Positions 10,164-18,253 of a stretch of DNA of 64,000 bases are shown in pieces. Numbering within the stretch: the stretch's first letter is position 1; each line of letters starts with the position of its first letter. The DNA comes from JAFNAG01 sp963721405 (GTDB taxonomy: Bacteria; Acidobacteriota; UBA6911), in the NCBI GenBank assembly GCA_963721405.1, contig CAVRJA010000014.1:248001-312000 (forward strand), read 5' to 3'. The notes under the pieces are model-generated. The model was not told where the DNA came from and did no database searches. It saw only the letters and a program-made list of their open reading frames with translations. Position numbers and translations under genes: made by a program.

Positions 10164-10817
10164 TCAGGCCCGGCATTCTTCGCGTCGTTTTTTGGCGCGT
10201 CCCTCGACGCGGGCGCCCAGTCCCGCGGCAGAGAACCGGATCAGCCTTGTCTTTGCCCCCGCGAAGTCCGTGGGATCGCACCGGCCCCCTGAAAGAAACC
10301 GGAGCAGCCCTCCCGCCGCCAGGGTCTGCGCCAGGGCGCCGATGGTGAAAAACAGTCGCCAGAACAGCTCTTCCGGCGGCAGGCCCGGCAGAGTTCGGCC
10401 GAAAGCACGGAGAAACCGCTGGACCGTGGGGCCGAGCTCGGCGCTGAAGATCCTGTGGATGTCGATCGTGGGTTCGGAGTACATCATTCCCATCAGGCGC
10501 ATGAAAGGCGCGCCGCCATGGCCCATCGCCATCACCGGTTCCAGGAAGGCCTCGAGCAGCTCCTCGAGCGGCACGGGTCTCCCGCCCGCCCTGGCCTCGC
10601 ACGCGTCCAGTGCGGCAAGGCGGGCGCGGTTGAGGGGCTCCAGCCGGCGGGCGAAGACCGCACGGATCAGGGCTTCCTTGGAACGGAAGTGATAGTTGAC
10701 GGCGCCGAGGTTGACCCCGGCCGCGGCCGTGATTGCCCGGAGGGAGCCGGCGGCGAATCCCTGTTCAGACAGGAGGCGTTCCGCAGCATCCAGAATCCGT
10801 GTCTTGGTTTCTTCCAT
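10164..10817 (-). CDS. TetR/AcrR-family transcriptional regulator (CecR-like position)
   Basis: The 217-residue protein starts with the TetR DNA-binding domain: TRILDAAERLLSEQGF, then the helix-turn-helix with ITAAAGVNLGAVNYHF and the FRSKEALI helix that ends the domain (about residues 6-55). The C-terminal helical ligand-binding part (about 75-195) is of the type found in regulators next to YbhGFSR-type exporters (CecR in E. coli). Its position as first gene of the efflux operon, with a duplicated palindrome directly before its start codon, suggests autorepression relieved by a compound that the pump exports. The inducer is unknown. Confidence 0.88.
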   Translation of the reverse strand: MEETKTRILDAAERLLSEQGFAAGSLRAITAAAGVNLGAVNYHFRSKEALIRAVFARRLEPLNRARLAALDACEARAGGRPVPLEELLEAFLEPVMAMGHGGAPFMRLMGMMYSEPTIDIHRIFSAELGPTVQRFLRAFGRTLPGLPPEELFWRLFFTIGALAQTLAAGGLLRFLSGGRCDPTDFAGAKTRLIRFSAAGLGARVEGRAKKRREECRA

Positions 10818-10818
10818 A

Positions 10819-10847
10819 TCAAACGTATGATTGATTCAAACGTATGA
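10819..10847. promoter_or_regulatory. Candidate TetR operator: two copies of TCAAACGTATGA
   Basis: The near-palindrome TCAAACGTATGA (10 of 12 positions symmetric) occurs at 10819-10830 and 10836-10847, 17 bp apart, directly upstream of the TetR start codon. Two tandem operators bound by two dimers are common for this family. Binding is inferred. Confidence 0.65.
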
Positions 10848-10929
10848 ATTGTCAAGATCTGTTTTTCGACTGCCCGATTCCTGGTGCCTGATTTGCGGGT
10901 GAACGGCCGCGCCGGGAAACTCGCCTTGA

Positions 10930-11227
10930 GGTGCAATCAGAAGCGAGACTCAATCCTCGCGGGATCTGGGTGAGCCTTTCGAACTCAGCGTTTGATCGGA
11001 CAATAAGGATGCGTCGCGTAACCATTAAAGACAAAAGAATTTGTCAATGGTCAATGGTTAATGGTGATTTGTCATTTGGCCGCTTCAGACCATTGGCCTG
11101 TGAGGTCCTGATCGAGTTCGGAGCGGGTGAAGCACCCGAGCGCAGAGCCTGCCCGCCAACATGCCGTCCAGCCCCCAAATAACAAATAACAATTAACCAA
11201 TGACAATTAACAAATTCCGATTGCACC
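10930..11227. repeat. Family C element, copy 1
   Basis: About 298 bp between GGTGCAATC (10930) and GATTGCACC (ending 11227). The left inner part holds a GTYAATG-type heptamer array (about 11043-11080), the right inner part the complementary array of AAATAAC/AATTAAC units (about 11177-11216). A second copy in the same orientation lies at 48589-48869 with about 80-90 per cent identity by eye. The stretch 10848-11407 between genes holds nothing else I recognise. Confidence 0.8.
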
Positions 11228-11407
11228 CTCACCATGTTCGGGGTGGCTTCCGGACGCCGGGAGAGGTATTTTAGTGGGAGACAAAATGTGTCTGCGTGAT
11301 GGATATTTGACCGCGTGCGGCGTTGCTGTGCGCCGCCGCGCCGGCACTTGTCCTGGTATTTATGGCTTGTCATCAGCCAGTCAGCGCTTAGGGAGGGAGG
11401 TTTGAGG

Positions 11408-12493
11408 ATGTCGACAACTGAGAGCGCCTCGGTCGCCAGGATCGAGGAGTTGCTGGGCGAAAAGGCGCGCTTCTATCTGGATCATCAGTGCCGGACCGTT
11501 TCCCGGGAGCATTTGCACCTGCCCGGCCCTGATTTTATTGACCGGGTGTGGATGGGCAGCGACCGGCCCGCGCCGGTGCTGCGCAGCCTGCAGTCGCTGT
11601 TCGACCACGGCCGGCTTCGGGGGACGGGATTTCTTTCCATCCTGCCCGTAGATCAGGGAATCGAACACTCGGGGGGCGCATCCTTTGCCCCCAATCCGCT
11701 TTACTTCGACGGCGAAAACATCGTAAAGCTGGCGATCGAGGGCGGCTGCAACGCAGTGGCTTCGACCCTGGGGGTGCTCGGGTCCGTCTGCCGCAAGTAC
11801 GCGCACAGGATCCCGTTCATCCTGAAGCTCAACCACAACGAGTTCCTGTCCTATCCGAATTCCTTCGACCAGATCCTGTTCGCCAACGTGGAGCAGGCCT
11901 TCGAGATGGGCGCGGTGGCGGTGGGCGCCACCATCTATTTCGGGTCCGATGAGTCGAGGCGTCAGATTCAGGAGGTGAGCCAGGCCTTTCACGCCGCCCA
12001 TGAGCTCGGTATGGCGACCATCCTGTGGTGCTACATGCGCAACGCCGCCTTCGACAAGAAGAAAGAGGGGGGGCCGGACTATCACGTGGCGGCGGATCTT
12101 ACGGGCCAGGCCAATCACCTCGGTGTCACGGTTGAAGCGGACATCATCAAGCAGAAACTCCCGGAGTGCAACGGCGGCTATGACGCCTTGAAATTCGGCA
12201 AGACGAGCAAGAAGGTCTACTCCGAGCTCAGCAGCGATCACCCGATCGATCTGACGCGCTACCAGGTAATCAACTGCTACCTTGGACGGTCCGGGCTCAT
12301 CAACTCCGGCGGCGCCAGCGCCGGCGCGGGCGACCTTGCCCAGGCTGTAACGACCGCGGTAATCAACAAGCGTGCGGGCGGCATGGGACTGATCTCCGGC
12401 CGGAAGGCCTTCCAGCGGCCGATGAAAGAGGGGGTCGCCATCCTGAATGCCATTCAGGATGTTTATCTCTGCAAAGAGGTAACCGTCGCTTAA
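11408..12493 (+). CDS. fbaB: Class I fructose-bisphosphate aldolase, FbaB/DhnA type
   Basis: The 361-residue protein matches the archaeal-type class I aldolase FbaB (about 350 residues in E. coli). Visible family features are SILPVDQGIEHSGG, the barrel strand PFILKLNHNEFL, and the Schiff-base lysine region VEADIIKQKLPECNGGY, followed by the phosphate-binding GLINSGGAS and MGLISGRKAFQRP. It would cleave fructose 1,6-bisphosphate to glyceraldehyde 3-phosphate and dihydroxyacetone phosphate in glycolysis or run in reverse in gluconeogenesis. The start is chosen at the ATG at 11408, preceded by GGAGG; a GTG 93 bases upstream is in frame but less likely. It is first in a three-gene operon with the larA-like and glycosyltransferase genes. 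Confidence 0.9.
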   Translation: MSTTESASVARIEELLGEKARFYLDHQCRTVSREHLHLPGPDFIDRVWMGSDRPAPVLRSLQSLFDHGRLRGTGFLSILPVDQGIEHSGGASFAPNPLYFDGENIVKLAIEGGCNAVASTLGVLGSVCRKYAHRIPFILKLNHNEFLSYPNSFDQILFANVEQAFEMGAVAVGATIYFGSDESRRQIQEVSQAFHAAHELGMATILWCYMRNAAFDKKKEGGPDYHVAADLTGQANHLGVTVEADIIKQKLPECNGGYDALKFGKTSKKVYSELSSDHPIDLTRYQVINCYLGRSGLINSGGASAGAGDLAQAVTTAVINKRAGGMGLISGRKAFQRPMKEGVAILNAIQDVYLCKEVTVA

Positions 12494-12516
12494 ACTGGGA
12501 CGGAGGAGTCACCCCC

Positions 12517-13788
12517 ATGAGAGTGCAACTTCAGTATGGCGCGGGCCGGATGGAAGTAGACATCCCGTCCTCGTCGGTGACGGTGCTGGAACCTGCGTTT
12601 ATTGAGGGGTTGCCGGACGAGGCGGCCGGTTTCCGGGAAGCGGTCCGCAAGCCGCTCGGGTCGCGCCCAATGCGGGAACTGGTCCGCCCGGGGGACCGGC
12701 TGGCGCTCGTGATCCCGGACATCACCCGGCCGCTCGTCACCGACAGGCTGCTCGGCTGGGTCCTGGAGGAACTGTCGCACGTCCCCGCCCGGAAGATCAC
12801 CATCATCAACGGCACCGGTTCACACCGCGTCAACACGCCCGAGGAACTCCGTTCCATGGTCGGCGGCGGGATCCTGGAGAAATACCGGCTCGTGAATCAC
12901 TCGGCACACGACCCGTCGACGCTCGCGCCCGCCGGAATGTCAGAGGACGGGCACAGAGTGCTGATGAATCGGGAATATGTAGAGGCCGATCGACGGATCG
13001 TGATGGGATTCATCGAGCCTCATTTTATGGCGGGCTTCTCGGGCGGCTACAAAGGGATTTTTCCGGCGCTGGCCGATATCGAATCGATCATGCATTACCA
13101 CCGAGCTTCGGTGATTGGCGATCCGCGCAGCACCTGGGGCCGGCTCGAGGGGAATCCGACGCAGGAGCAGATCAGGACCAACGGATCGCTGCTTCCGGTG
13201 GATTTCTGCATCAACGTGACACAGAATCGCGACCGCCGGATTACCCGGTTCTTCTGCGGTGATGTCCTGGCGGCGCACCGCAAGGGCTGCGAATTCGCCA
13301 GGTCAACCGCGATGGCGGCGTTCGAACATCCCTTTCCGGTTGTGGTGACCACCAACGGCGGATACCCGCTCGACCAGAACCTCTACCAGGCCGTAAAAGG
13401 CATGTCTGCGGCGGCGCAGATCGTGAGCGAAGGCGGCTTTATATTGGCGGCAGCAGAGTGCAGGGACGGCTTTCCGGCGCACGGCAATTTCCGCAAGCTG
13501 ATGCTCGAACACGAGTCACCGGAGGCTATCCTGCGCACGATTCTGGCGCCGGGCTTTTCCCTGTATGATCAGTGGGAGGCTCAACTCCTTGGGATCATCC
13601 TCATGAAGGCCCGTGTCGGCCTGCACAGCATGATTCCGGCGGAGGATGTCCGGCACGCCCACTTGGAACCGGTGGCCGATGTGGCCGCACGCCTTCGGGA
13701 CGAACTGGCCCGAACAGGCGGCGGCGCGCCCGTGGCCGTGCTCCCGGAGGGTCCCATGACGATTCCGTACCTGCACCCCCGGGACTGA
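12517..13788 (+). CDS. larA: LarA-family nickel-dependent racemase/epimerase
   Basis: The 423-residue protein has the LarA signature residues: PDITRP (Asp68, Thr70, Arg71), GTGSHR (His103), EPHFMAGFSGGYKG (His169 and Lys179, the lysine that carries the nickel-pincer cofactor in lactate racemase) and MHYHRA (His193/195). LarA of Lactiplantibacillus interconverts D- and L-lactate with a nickel-pincer nucleotide made by LarB, LarC and LarE, none of which is in this window. The wider family acts on other 2-hydroxyacids, so the substrate is open. GGAGGAG precedes the ATG. It lies 23 bp after the aldolase and 5 bp before the glycosyltransferase gene, so it is operonic. Confidence 0.85.
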   Translation: MRVQLQYGAGRMEVDIPSSSVTVLEPAFIEGLPDEAAGFREAVRKPLGSRPMRELVRPGDRLALVIPDITRPLVTDRLLGWVLEELSHVPARKITIINGTGSHRVNTPEELRSMVGGGILEKYRLVNHSAHDPSTLAPAGMSEDGHRVLMNREYVEADRRIVMGFIEPHFMAGFSGGYKGIFPALADIESIMHYHRASVIGDPRSTWGRLEGNPTQEQIRTNGSLLPVDFCINVTQNRDRRITRFFCGDVLAAHRKGCEFARSTAMAAFEHPFPVVVTTNGGYPLDQNLYQAVKGMSAAAQIVSEGGFILAAAECRDGFPAHGNFRKLMLEHESPEAILRTILAPGFSLYDQWEAQLLGIILMKARVGLHSMIPAEDVRHAHLEPVADVAARLRDELARTGGGAPVAVLPEGPMTIPYLHPRD

Positions 13789-13793
13789 CCTTC

Positions 13794-14534
13794 ATGCCGA
13801 AAAACGTCCATTTGTCCGTGATCATTCCCGCATACAACGAGGAGTCGAGGCTTCCGGCGACGCTTCGTCATGTGGGCGAATATCTCGGCGCCCAGCCCTA
13901 CGAGTCGGAGGTTATCGTCGTCGATGACGGCTCGGTGGATGGCACGGCCGCCGTCGTCCGTGCCTTCACCGCAATCGAGTCGTTGCGCCTGGTGCGGCAT
14001 GCCGACGGCATGAACCACGGGAAGGGCGCGGCCGTGCGCCTCGGGATGATGGAGGCGCGCGGTGCTTTCCGCCTGTTTATGGATGCGGACAACTCGACGA
14101 CGCTGAACCAGGTTGCCGGCCTCTGGCCGTGGTTTGACGAGGGGTACGACATCGCCATCGGCTCGCGGAAGGCGCCGGGCGCGCGGGTGGAAGTGCATCA
14201 GGCATGGTACAAGGAACTGGCCGGACGTTTCGGCAACTACGTGATTCGCACCCTGGCCGTCCCGGGAATCGTGGACACGCAGGCAGGGTTCAAGATGTTC
14301 ACCAGCCGTTCTGCCGAGGCCCTCTTTCGGCGTCAGACCATCGACCGCTGGGGTTACGACATCGAGGTGCTGGCGATCGCCCGCCTGGTCGGCTTCCGGA
14401 TCCGCGAAGTCCCCATTGTCTGGATCAACGCACCGGGGAGCAAGGTGCGCCTGGGCGCCTACATTGAAGTGCTGAGCGAAGTCTGGCGCATCCGGAAAAA
14501 CATCAAGTCCGGAATCTACCTGCGATCCTTCTGA
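13794..14534 (+). CDS. Glycosyltransferase family 2, dolichyl-phosphate glucosyltransferase (ALG5)-like
   Basis: The 246-residue soluble GT2 enzyme has SVIIPAYNEESRLP, the nucleotide-sugar binding VIVVDDGSVDGTA, the metal-binding LFMDADNST (DxD) and DRWGYDIEVL with IREVPIVWIN near the end, a layout close to ALG5/DPM1-like polyprenyl-phosphate sugar transferases. It would transfer a sugar from a nucleotide donor to a lipid phosphate at the inner face of the membrane. No C-terminal membrane helices are present. The ATG lies five bases after the larA-like stop. Why it travels with an aldolase and a racemase is unclear. Confidence 0.85.
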   Translation: MPKNVHLSVIIPAYNEESRLPATLRHVGEYLGAQPYESEVIVVDDGSVDGTAAVVRAFTAIESLRLVRHADGMNHGKGAAVRLGMMEARGAFRLFMDADNSTTLNQVAGLWPWFDEGYDIAIGSRKAPGARVEVHQAWYKELAGRFGNYVIRTLAVPGIVDTQAGFKMFTSRSAEALFRRQTIDRWGYDIEVLAIARLVGFRIREVPIVWINAPGSKVRLGAYIEVLSEVWRIRKNIKSGIYLRSF

Positions 14535-14537
14535 ACC

Positions 14538-14757
14538 CTATTTCTTCTCGGTGAGTTCGAGGTAGATTACCTCGACAAGGCTTCGAAAGCCGGACCGTCC
14601 GGGTGCAGCTGCGGCCGTGGCAATGCCGAATTCCTTCCTGATCTCGTCGAGAGACTTTCTGAACCGTCAGGGGCTGCTGAGCGACGCCAGTTGTGGCAAG
14701 AATCAAAAACAGGAATGAGAAGAGAATGCTATTCAGAAATGCGGCCGTTCTCGACAT
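14538..14757 (-). pseudogene. Small exported protein gene, apparently frameshifted
   Basis: From the ATG at 14755-14757 the frame encodes a clear signal peptide (MSRTAAFLNSILFSFLFLI, cleavage near TGVAQQ). About 30 codons later it changes to a basic, low-quality sequence that runs into the glycosyltransferase 3' end. The +1 frame from about 14665 down reads KSLDEIRKEFGIATAAAAPG, ends in EVIYLELTEKK and stops with TAG at 14538-14540, four bases after the convergent gene. The two halves together look like one ~70-residue secreted protein broken by a one-base indel, either natural decay or a sequencing error. No family was recognised. Confidence 0.4.
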
Positions 14758-14865
14758 GCTGTCCTCCTAGCCTGACAGTGACAATCCAGGGGTAGTATCA
14801 TCCCGCTCAAACGACACCATACTATATCAGGACGACCGGGCACTTGTTTAGCGGCGAGTAGGTCC

Positions 14866-15086
14866 AGCTGTTTCCGGTCGCGAAACTCCTCGGTCATCTC
14901 ACCTGGACCTAGACTTGGACTTGGACCCGGACGTGGACGTAGACCCGGCAAATACCAATGCCACGATATAAGTGCCGCATTCGCTGGAGGTTACATCAAA
15001 AATGTCTGACCTCGTCCAGGTCCAGGTCCAAGTCCACGTCCATGACCAGGCAGGACAATGATTGAGTTTCGCAACAGAAACAAGCT
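14866..15086. repeat. Family A2 element, copy 1 (GGACNT interior)
   Basis: Bounded by GTTTC-N7-GAAAC at 14870-14886 and GAGTTTCGCAACAGAAAC at 15064-15081. The interior has direct GGACNT units (about 14901-14945) and complementary ANGTCC units (about 15014-15042), separated by a core with GTGCCGCATTCGCTGGAGG. It is the reverse complement of the element at 20281-20513. Confidence 0.8.
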
Positions 15087-15517
15087 AGTTCAACCCCGTT
15101 CCCCTTTTGCCTCAGCTGCAGTTCGACTGTGGAACAGTCCTACACCCGTACGGCAGAGGGAGGATCGCGTTGGGTTTGGAAAGGGTGCGGTTGGCTGGCT
15201 CTAATCTGGGACTGCAATCCTTTCTCCAATCAGCGGGCGCCAGTGCCACATGGCGGGCCGCCCCCGGGGGGGTGGAGCCGCGCATTGAGGGCAATTCTCC
15301 GCCAAGGTAGGGTTTATGGTTAAATATTGAAACAAGTGGTGGTTGAAAACCGTAAGAGCAGAGTACGGAAGATCACGGGCCAGGTTCACCTGGCCAATCC
15401 CGTTCCTGGATGAATTCATCGAGGACGGGGTGCACGGAGTTTTGGGGAGAGTGTGGCCCCATCTGTCTCGGCTCGGAAAACTCAGTGATTACTAAGATAG
15501 CCGATCTAGATTCGCCC
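15087..15517. other. Intergenic stretch without recognised gene
   Basis: No gene is supported here. Several short frames exist but none has a ribosome site plus plausible protein. TAAATATTGA near 15322 could be part of a promoter for the following gene. Confidence 0.4.
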
Positions 15518-16798
15518 ATGAGCAAAAGAGGTCGCCAGGCGTCCACATCCATGGCCGGCAATGCGGACGTTTCTTCCACCGTCGGAACGTCGATCAACCC
15601 GGCCGAACTCAAGATTGATCTCCTTTGCCGCGGAGCTGTAGTCGACGACAGCTGTCGCCTCAAAGAGGATGGACGCCCTATCTGCAATACCCGCGCAGAC
15701 TTAGCGAGCGGGTTGGAGATGATCCTCCCTGGGGAAATGAGAGAGCTTTGGGTGAATGTACCCGTGAAGGAGAAGTTCGTCGAAAAAAGCCCTTATCGAC
15801 TTGTGCGGACGCCGGACGGGTACCAGCTGCGCGATGAATCACGCCGGATCAACTGCAAGGTCAAGCTCGCTCCCAAGGCCGACTGGTACGACACCCGCAC
15901 CAAACGCGGAATCCGCATGTCCCAGATCGGGACGCTCCAGGGGACCATCTTGATTCTGCGCCTCGGGACTCAACAACGTTTTTGGGGAGGGTCGCAGGAA
16001 TTCGACAGCTTTCAAGTTGGCACGGAATCCTGCGGATCGCCGCAACCGGCGGACGCGACAGTCGAGGACGTTGTCGAAACTGCTGCAATGGCGCAGAAGA
16101 AGTCGGGTGTCACCTTCGTGCTCGTGCGCGGTGGGTACCCGCATGCCGGCGGCCTGACAAGGATCTTCCCCTATCTGGAAGCCTTGAAAGGGGAAGTCGG
16201 AATCCTCGTAGGGGTGCAATTTCCTCCCGAGGAGGATTTGAGCGTGTACGATCAGGCTTGCACTCTCGGGGTGGATCACTTGAGCTTTTGCCTCGATCTG
16301 TTCAACAAGGAGTATATCAAGCGTTATGTCCCGGGCCGGTTCGATGCACCCGGCCAGGACATTTACTTCCGCGCCATCGGGCACTGCGCCGGAATCATGG
16401 GCAAAGGAAGGACTTCCGGAGAAATTGTCGCCGGGCTTGAACCGGTCGAAAACTCACTCCGCGCAATTGATTATTTCGTCAGCGAAGCCGTGCTGCCCCT
16501 GGTTTGCATCCTGCGTCCCCTGCAGGGGACGATCCTGGAGGATTTTGCGCCTCCCCGGACCCAGGAGATGCTGGACGTCTTCCGCCACGTATATCGGGCG
16601 TGCCGTGCTCAGAACCTGCCGCTTGGGATGGCGCCCAATATCCAGCTCAGCGTTCTGCCTCACCCTGAGGACACTCTGTACCTTGCCCCCGACTCGTCGG
16701 ACTGCCGGGTATACCAGCGGTGGAACCAGACGATGAGGCAGGTGATGCGGCCGTATTTCCTTCGCCGCATGCGGAAGAACCGGATTCCCAAGGAGTGA
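15518..16798 (+). CDS. Radical-SAM-like TIM-barrel protein lacking the CxxxCxxC cluster motif
   Basis: The ~426-residue protein is soluble. Its C-terminal two thirds look like a radical SAM barrel of the lipoyl/biotin synthase type: VVETAAMAQKKSGVTFVLVRGG, a GILVGVQFPPEEDL strand, LGVDHLSFCLDLFN, a GLEPVENSLRAIDY segment and LRPLQGT before a helical end. Where such enzymes carry CxxxCxxC, this sequence reads GGSQEFDSFQVGTESCG, with no three-cysteine cluster. An N-terminal domain (about residues 25-125) has three regularly spaced Cys (CRGAVVDDSC and PICN). The start is uncertain: ATG 15518 has no clear ribosome site, and ATGs at 15410 and 15551 are possible. The function is unknown; the radical SAM link is inference from fold-level similarity. 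Confidence 0.55.
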   Translation: MSKRGRQASTSMAGNADVSSTVGTSINPAELKIDLLCRGAVVDDSCRLKEDGRPICNTRADLASGLEMILPGEMRELWVNVPVKEKFVEKSPYRLVRTPDGYQLRDESRRINCKVKLAPKADWYDTRTKRGIRMSQIGTLQGTILILRLGTQQRFWGGSQEFDSFQVGTESCGSPQPADATVEDVVETAAMAQKKSGVTFVLVRGGYPHAGGLTRIFPYLEALKGEVGILVGVQFPPEEDLSVYDQACTLGVDHLSFCLDLFNKEYIKRYVPGRFDAPGQDIYFRAIGHCAGIMGKGRTSGEIVAGLEPVENSLRAIDYFVSEAVLPLVCILRPLQGTILEDFAPPRTQEMLDVFRHVYRACRAQNLPLGMAPNIQLSVLPHPEDTLYLAPDSSDCRVYQRWNQTMRQVMRPYFLRRMRKNRIPKE

Positions 16799-16862
16799 TT
16801 ATGGCGCCGGCTGCGATCCCAGGTCCGGCGCATCCAAACAAGCCGGCGTCCGGGATTGCCGG

Positions 16863-18248
16863 CTATTCGAGATGGTATTTCTTCACTTTGTAGCGCAGTG
16901 TGTCCCTGGTAATGTGCAGCAGCTTGGCTGCCATGGTCTTGTTTCCGCGTGATTGTTCCATCGCCTGGCGGATCAACTCTCGCTCCACTTCATACAACGA
17001 GGTTCCGCCCTGAGGCAGGTGGATGCCTCCGTTTTCCGAGCCTTCACTCATCGGGATGGGGAGGATGCCGCCCTCCGAGATGCGGATGGGGAGATACTTG
17101 GCGGCAACGCGGTTCCCCTCGGAGAGGATCATCACCCGCTCGATCGCGTTTCGCAGTTCGCGGATGTTTCCCGGCCAGTCGTAGTTCATCAGGAGTTCTT
17201 CCGCCTCACGGGTAACCCCTTGGATGTTCTTGTGGAACCTCTCGTTGTAGTAGCGGATGAAGTGGCTCAACAGCGGGGGAATGTCGTCCTTGTGATCCCG
17301 CAACGGCAGCAGCATTACCGGAATAATTGCCAGGCGAAAATAGAGATCCTGGCGGAACCTGGATGACCGCACCGCCTCCTCGAGGTTGTGATTCGAAGCG
17401 GCAATCACTCGAACATCCACAGTGATGTTTTTCACCCCGCCGACGCGGCGGAAGGATTGGCCCTCCAGCACCCTCAGCAGCTTTGCCTGCATTCCCAGGT
17501 TCATCTCGCTGATTTCGTCCAGGAAGAGGGTGCCGCCATCGGCAATTTCGAACATCCCCTTCTTCTGCGCCCGGGCGTCGGTAAAAGCGCCCTTTTCATG
17601 CCCGAACAACTCGGATTCCATCAGGTTTTCGGGGATTGCGGCGCAATTGATCGCGTAAAAGGGGCGGTCCCGGCGCGAGGATTCGTAATGGATGGCGTGC
17701 GCAACCAGGTCCTTGCCGGTGCCGCTTTCCCCCTGGATGAGGATTGTGGACGCTTCGCTGGCCGCGAGTTTCCTGATCAGCTCGACGATGTCCCGCACAT
17801 GGTCGGACACTCCGACGAAATGCTCGACGCTGAATTCGCTGCGCTGGATTTCGTGGGTGCGCGCCACCTCGGTGCGCAGGCGGCGCGTTTCGAGCGCGTT
17901 CCGGAGCGAATTCTCCAGCTTTTCGAAGTTGATTGGTTTTTCGATAAAATCGTAGGCGCCCAGCTTGAGGCTGCGGACCGCGTCGTCGACCACGCCGAAA
18001 GCCGTAATCACGATCACCGGCACCTGGACATTCCGCCTTCGCACCTCAGACAGGACTTCGATGCCGGTCATGTCAGGCAGCTTCACGTCGAGCGTGATCA
18101 GGTCGGGATTGTCCAGTTGCACGCGCCCGAGCGCGGTCGCCCCGTCTTCGGCGAGGCTCACATGGTATCCCCACTGCTCCAGTTTCTGCTGGAGTGACCA
18201 GCGCACCAGCCGCTCATCATCGACGACAAGAATGGTTTCCTTGGGCAT
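16863..18248 (-). CDS. NtrC-family sigma54-dependent response regulator
   Basis: The 461-residue protein has three domains: a receiver (residues 1-120) with the acid pair Asp10/Asp11 and phosphoacceptor Asp54 in TLDVKLPD; an AAA+ sigma54-interaction domain (about 140-380) with Walker A GESGTGKD, the sigma54-contacting loop GAFTDA and an arginine-finger region; and a C-terminal Fis-type helix-turn-helix (RGNKTMAAKLLHITRDTLRY, about 430-455). When phosphorylated it should form hexamers at enhancer sites and open sigma54 promoters. It is co-transcribed with the upstream histidine kinase (5 bp gap), and a sigma54 promoter lies just beyond the kinase start, the most likely target. Confidence 0.92.
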   Translation of the reverse strand: MPKETILVVDDERLVRWSLQQKLEQWGYHVSLAEDGATALGRVQLDNPDLITLDVKLPDMTGIEVLSEVRRRNVQVPVIVITAFGVVDDAVRSLKLGAYDFIEKPINFEKLENSLRNALETRRLRTEVARTHEIQRSEFSVEHFVGVSDHVRDIVELIRKLAASEASTILIQGESGTGKDLVAHAIHYESSRRDRPFYAINCAAIPENLMESELFGHEKGAFTDARAQKKGMFEIADGGTLFLDEISEMNLGMQAKLLRVLEGQSFRRVGGVKNITVDVRVIAASNHNLEEAVRSSRFRQDLYFRLAIIPVMLLPLRDHKDDIPPLLSHFIRYYNERFHKNIQGVTREAEELLMNYDWPGNIRELRNAIERVMILSEGNRVAAKYLPIRISEGGILPIPMSEGSENGGIHLPQGGTSLYEVERELIRQAMEQSRGNKTMAAKLLHITRDTLRYKVKKYHLE

Positions 18249-18253
18249 AAGGC

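Noticed and set aside
8658..10292. 544-codon plus-strand frame
   Set aside because: It lies opposite the TolC-like and HlyD-like genes; its peptide is Arg/Pro/Gly-rich and has no domain, as expected for the antisense of high-GC genes.
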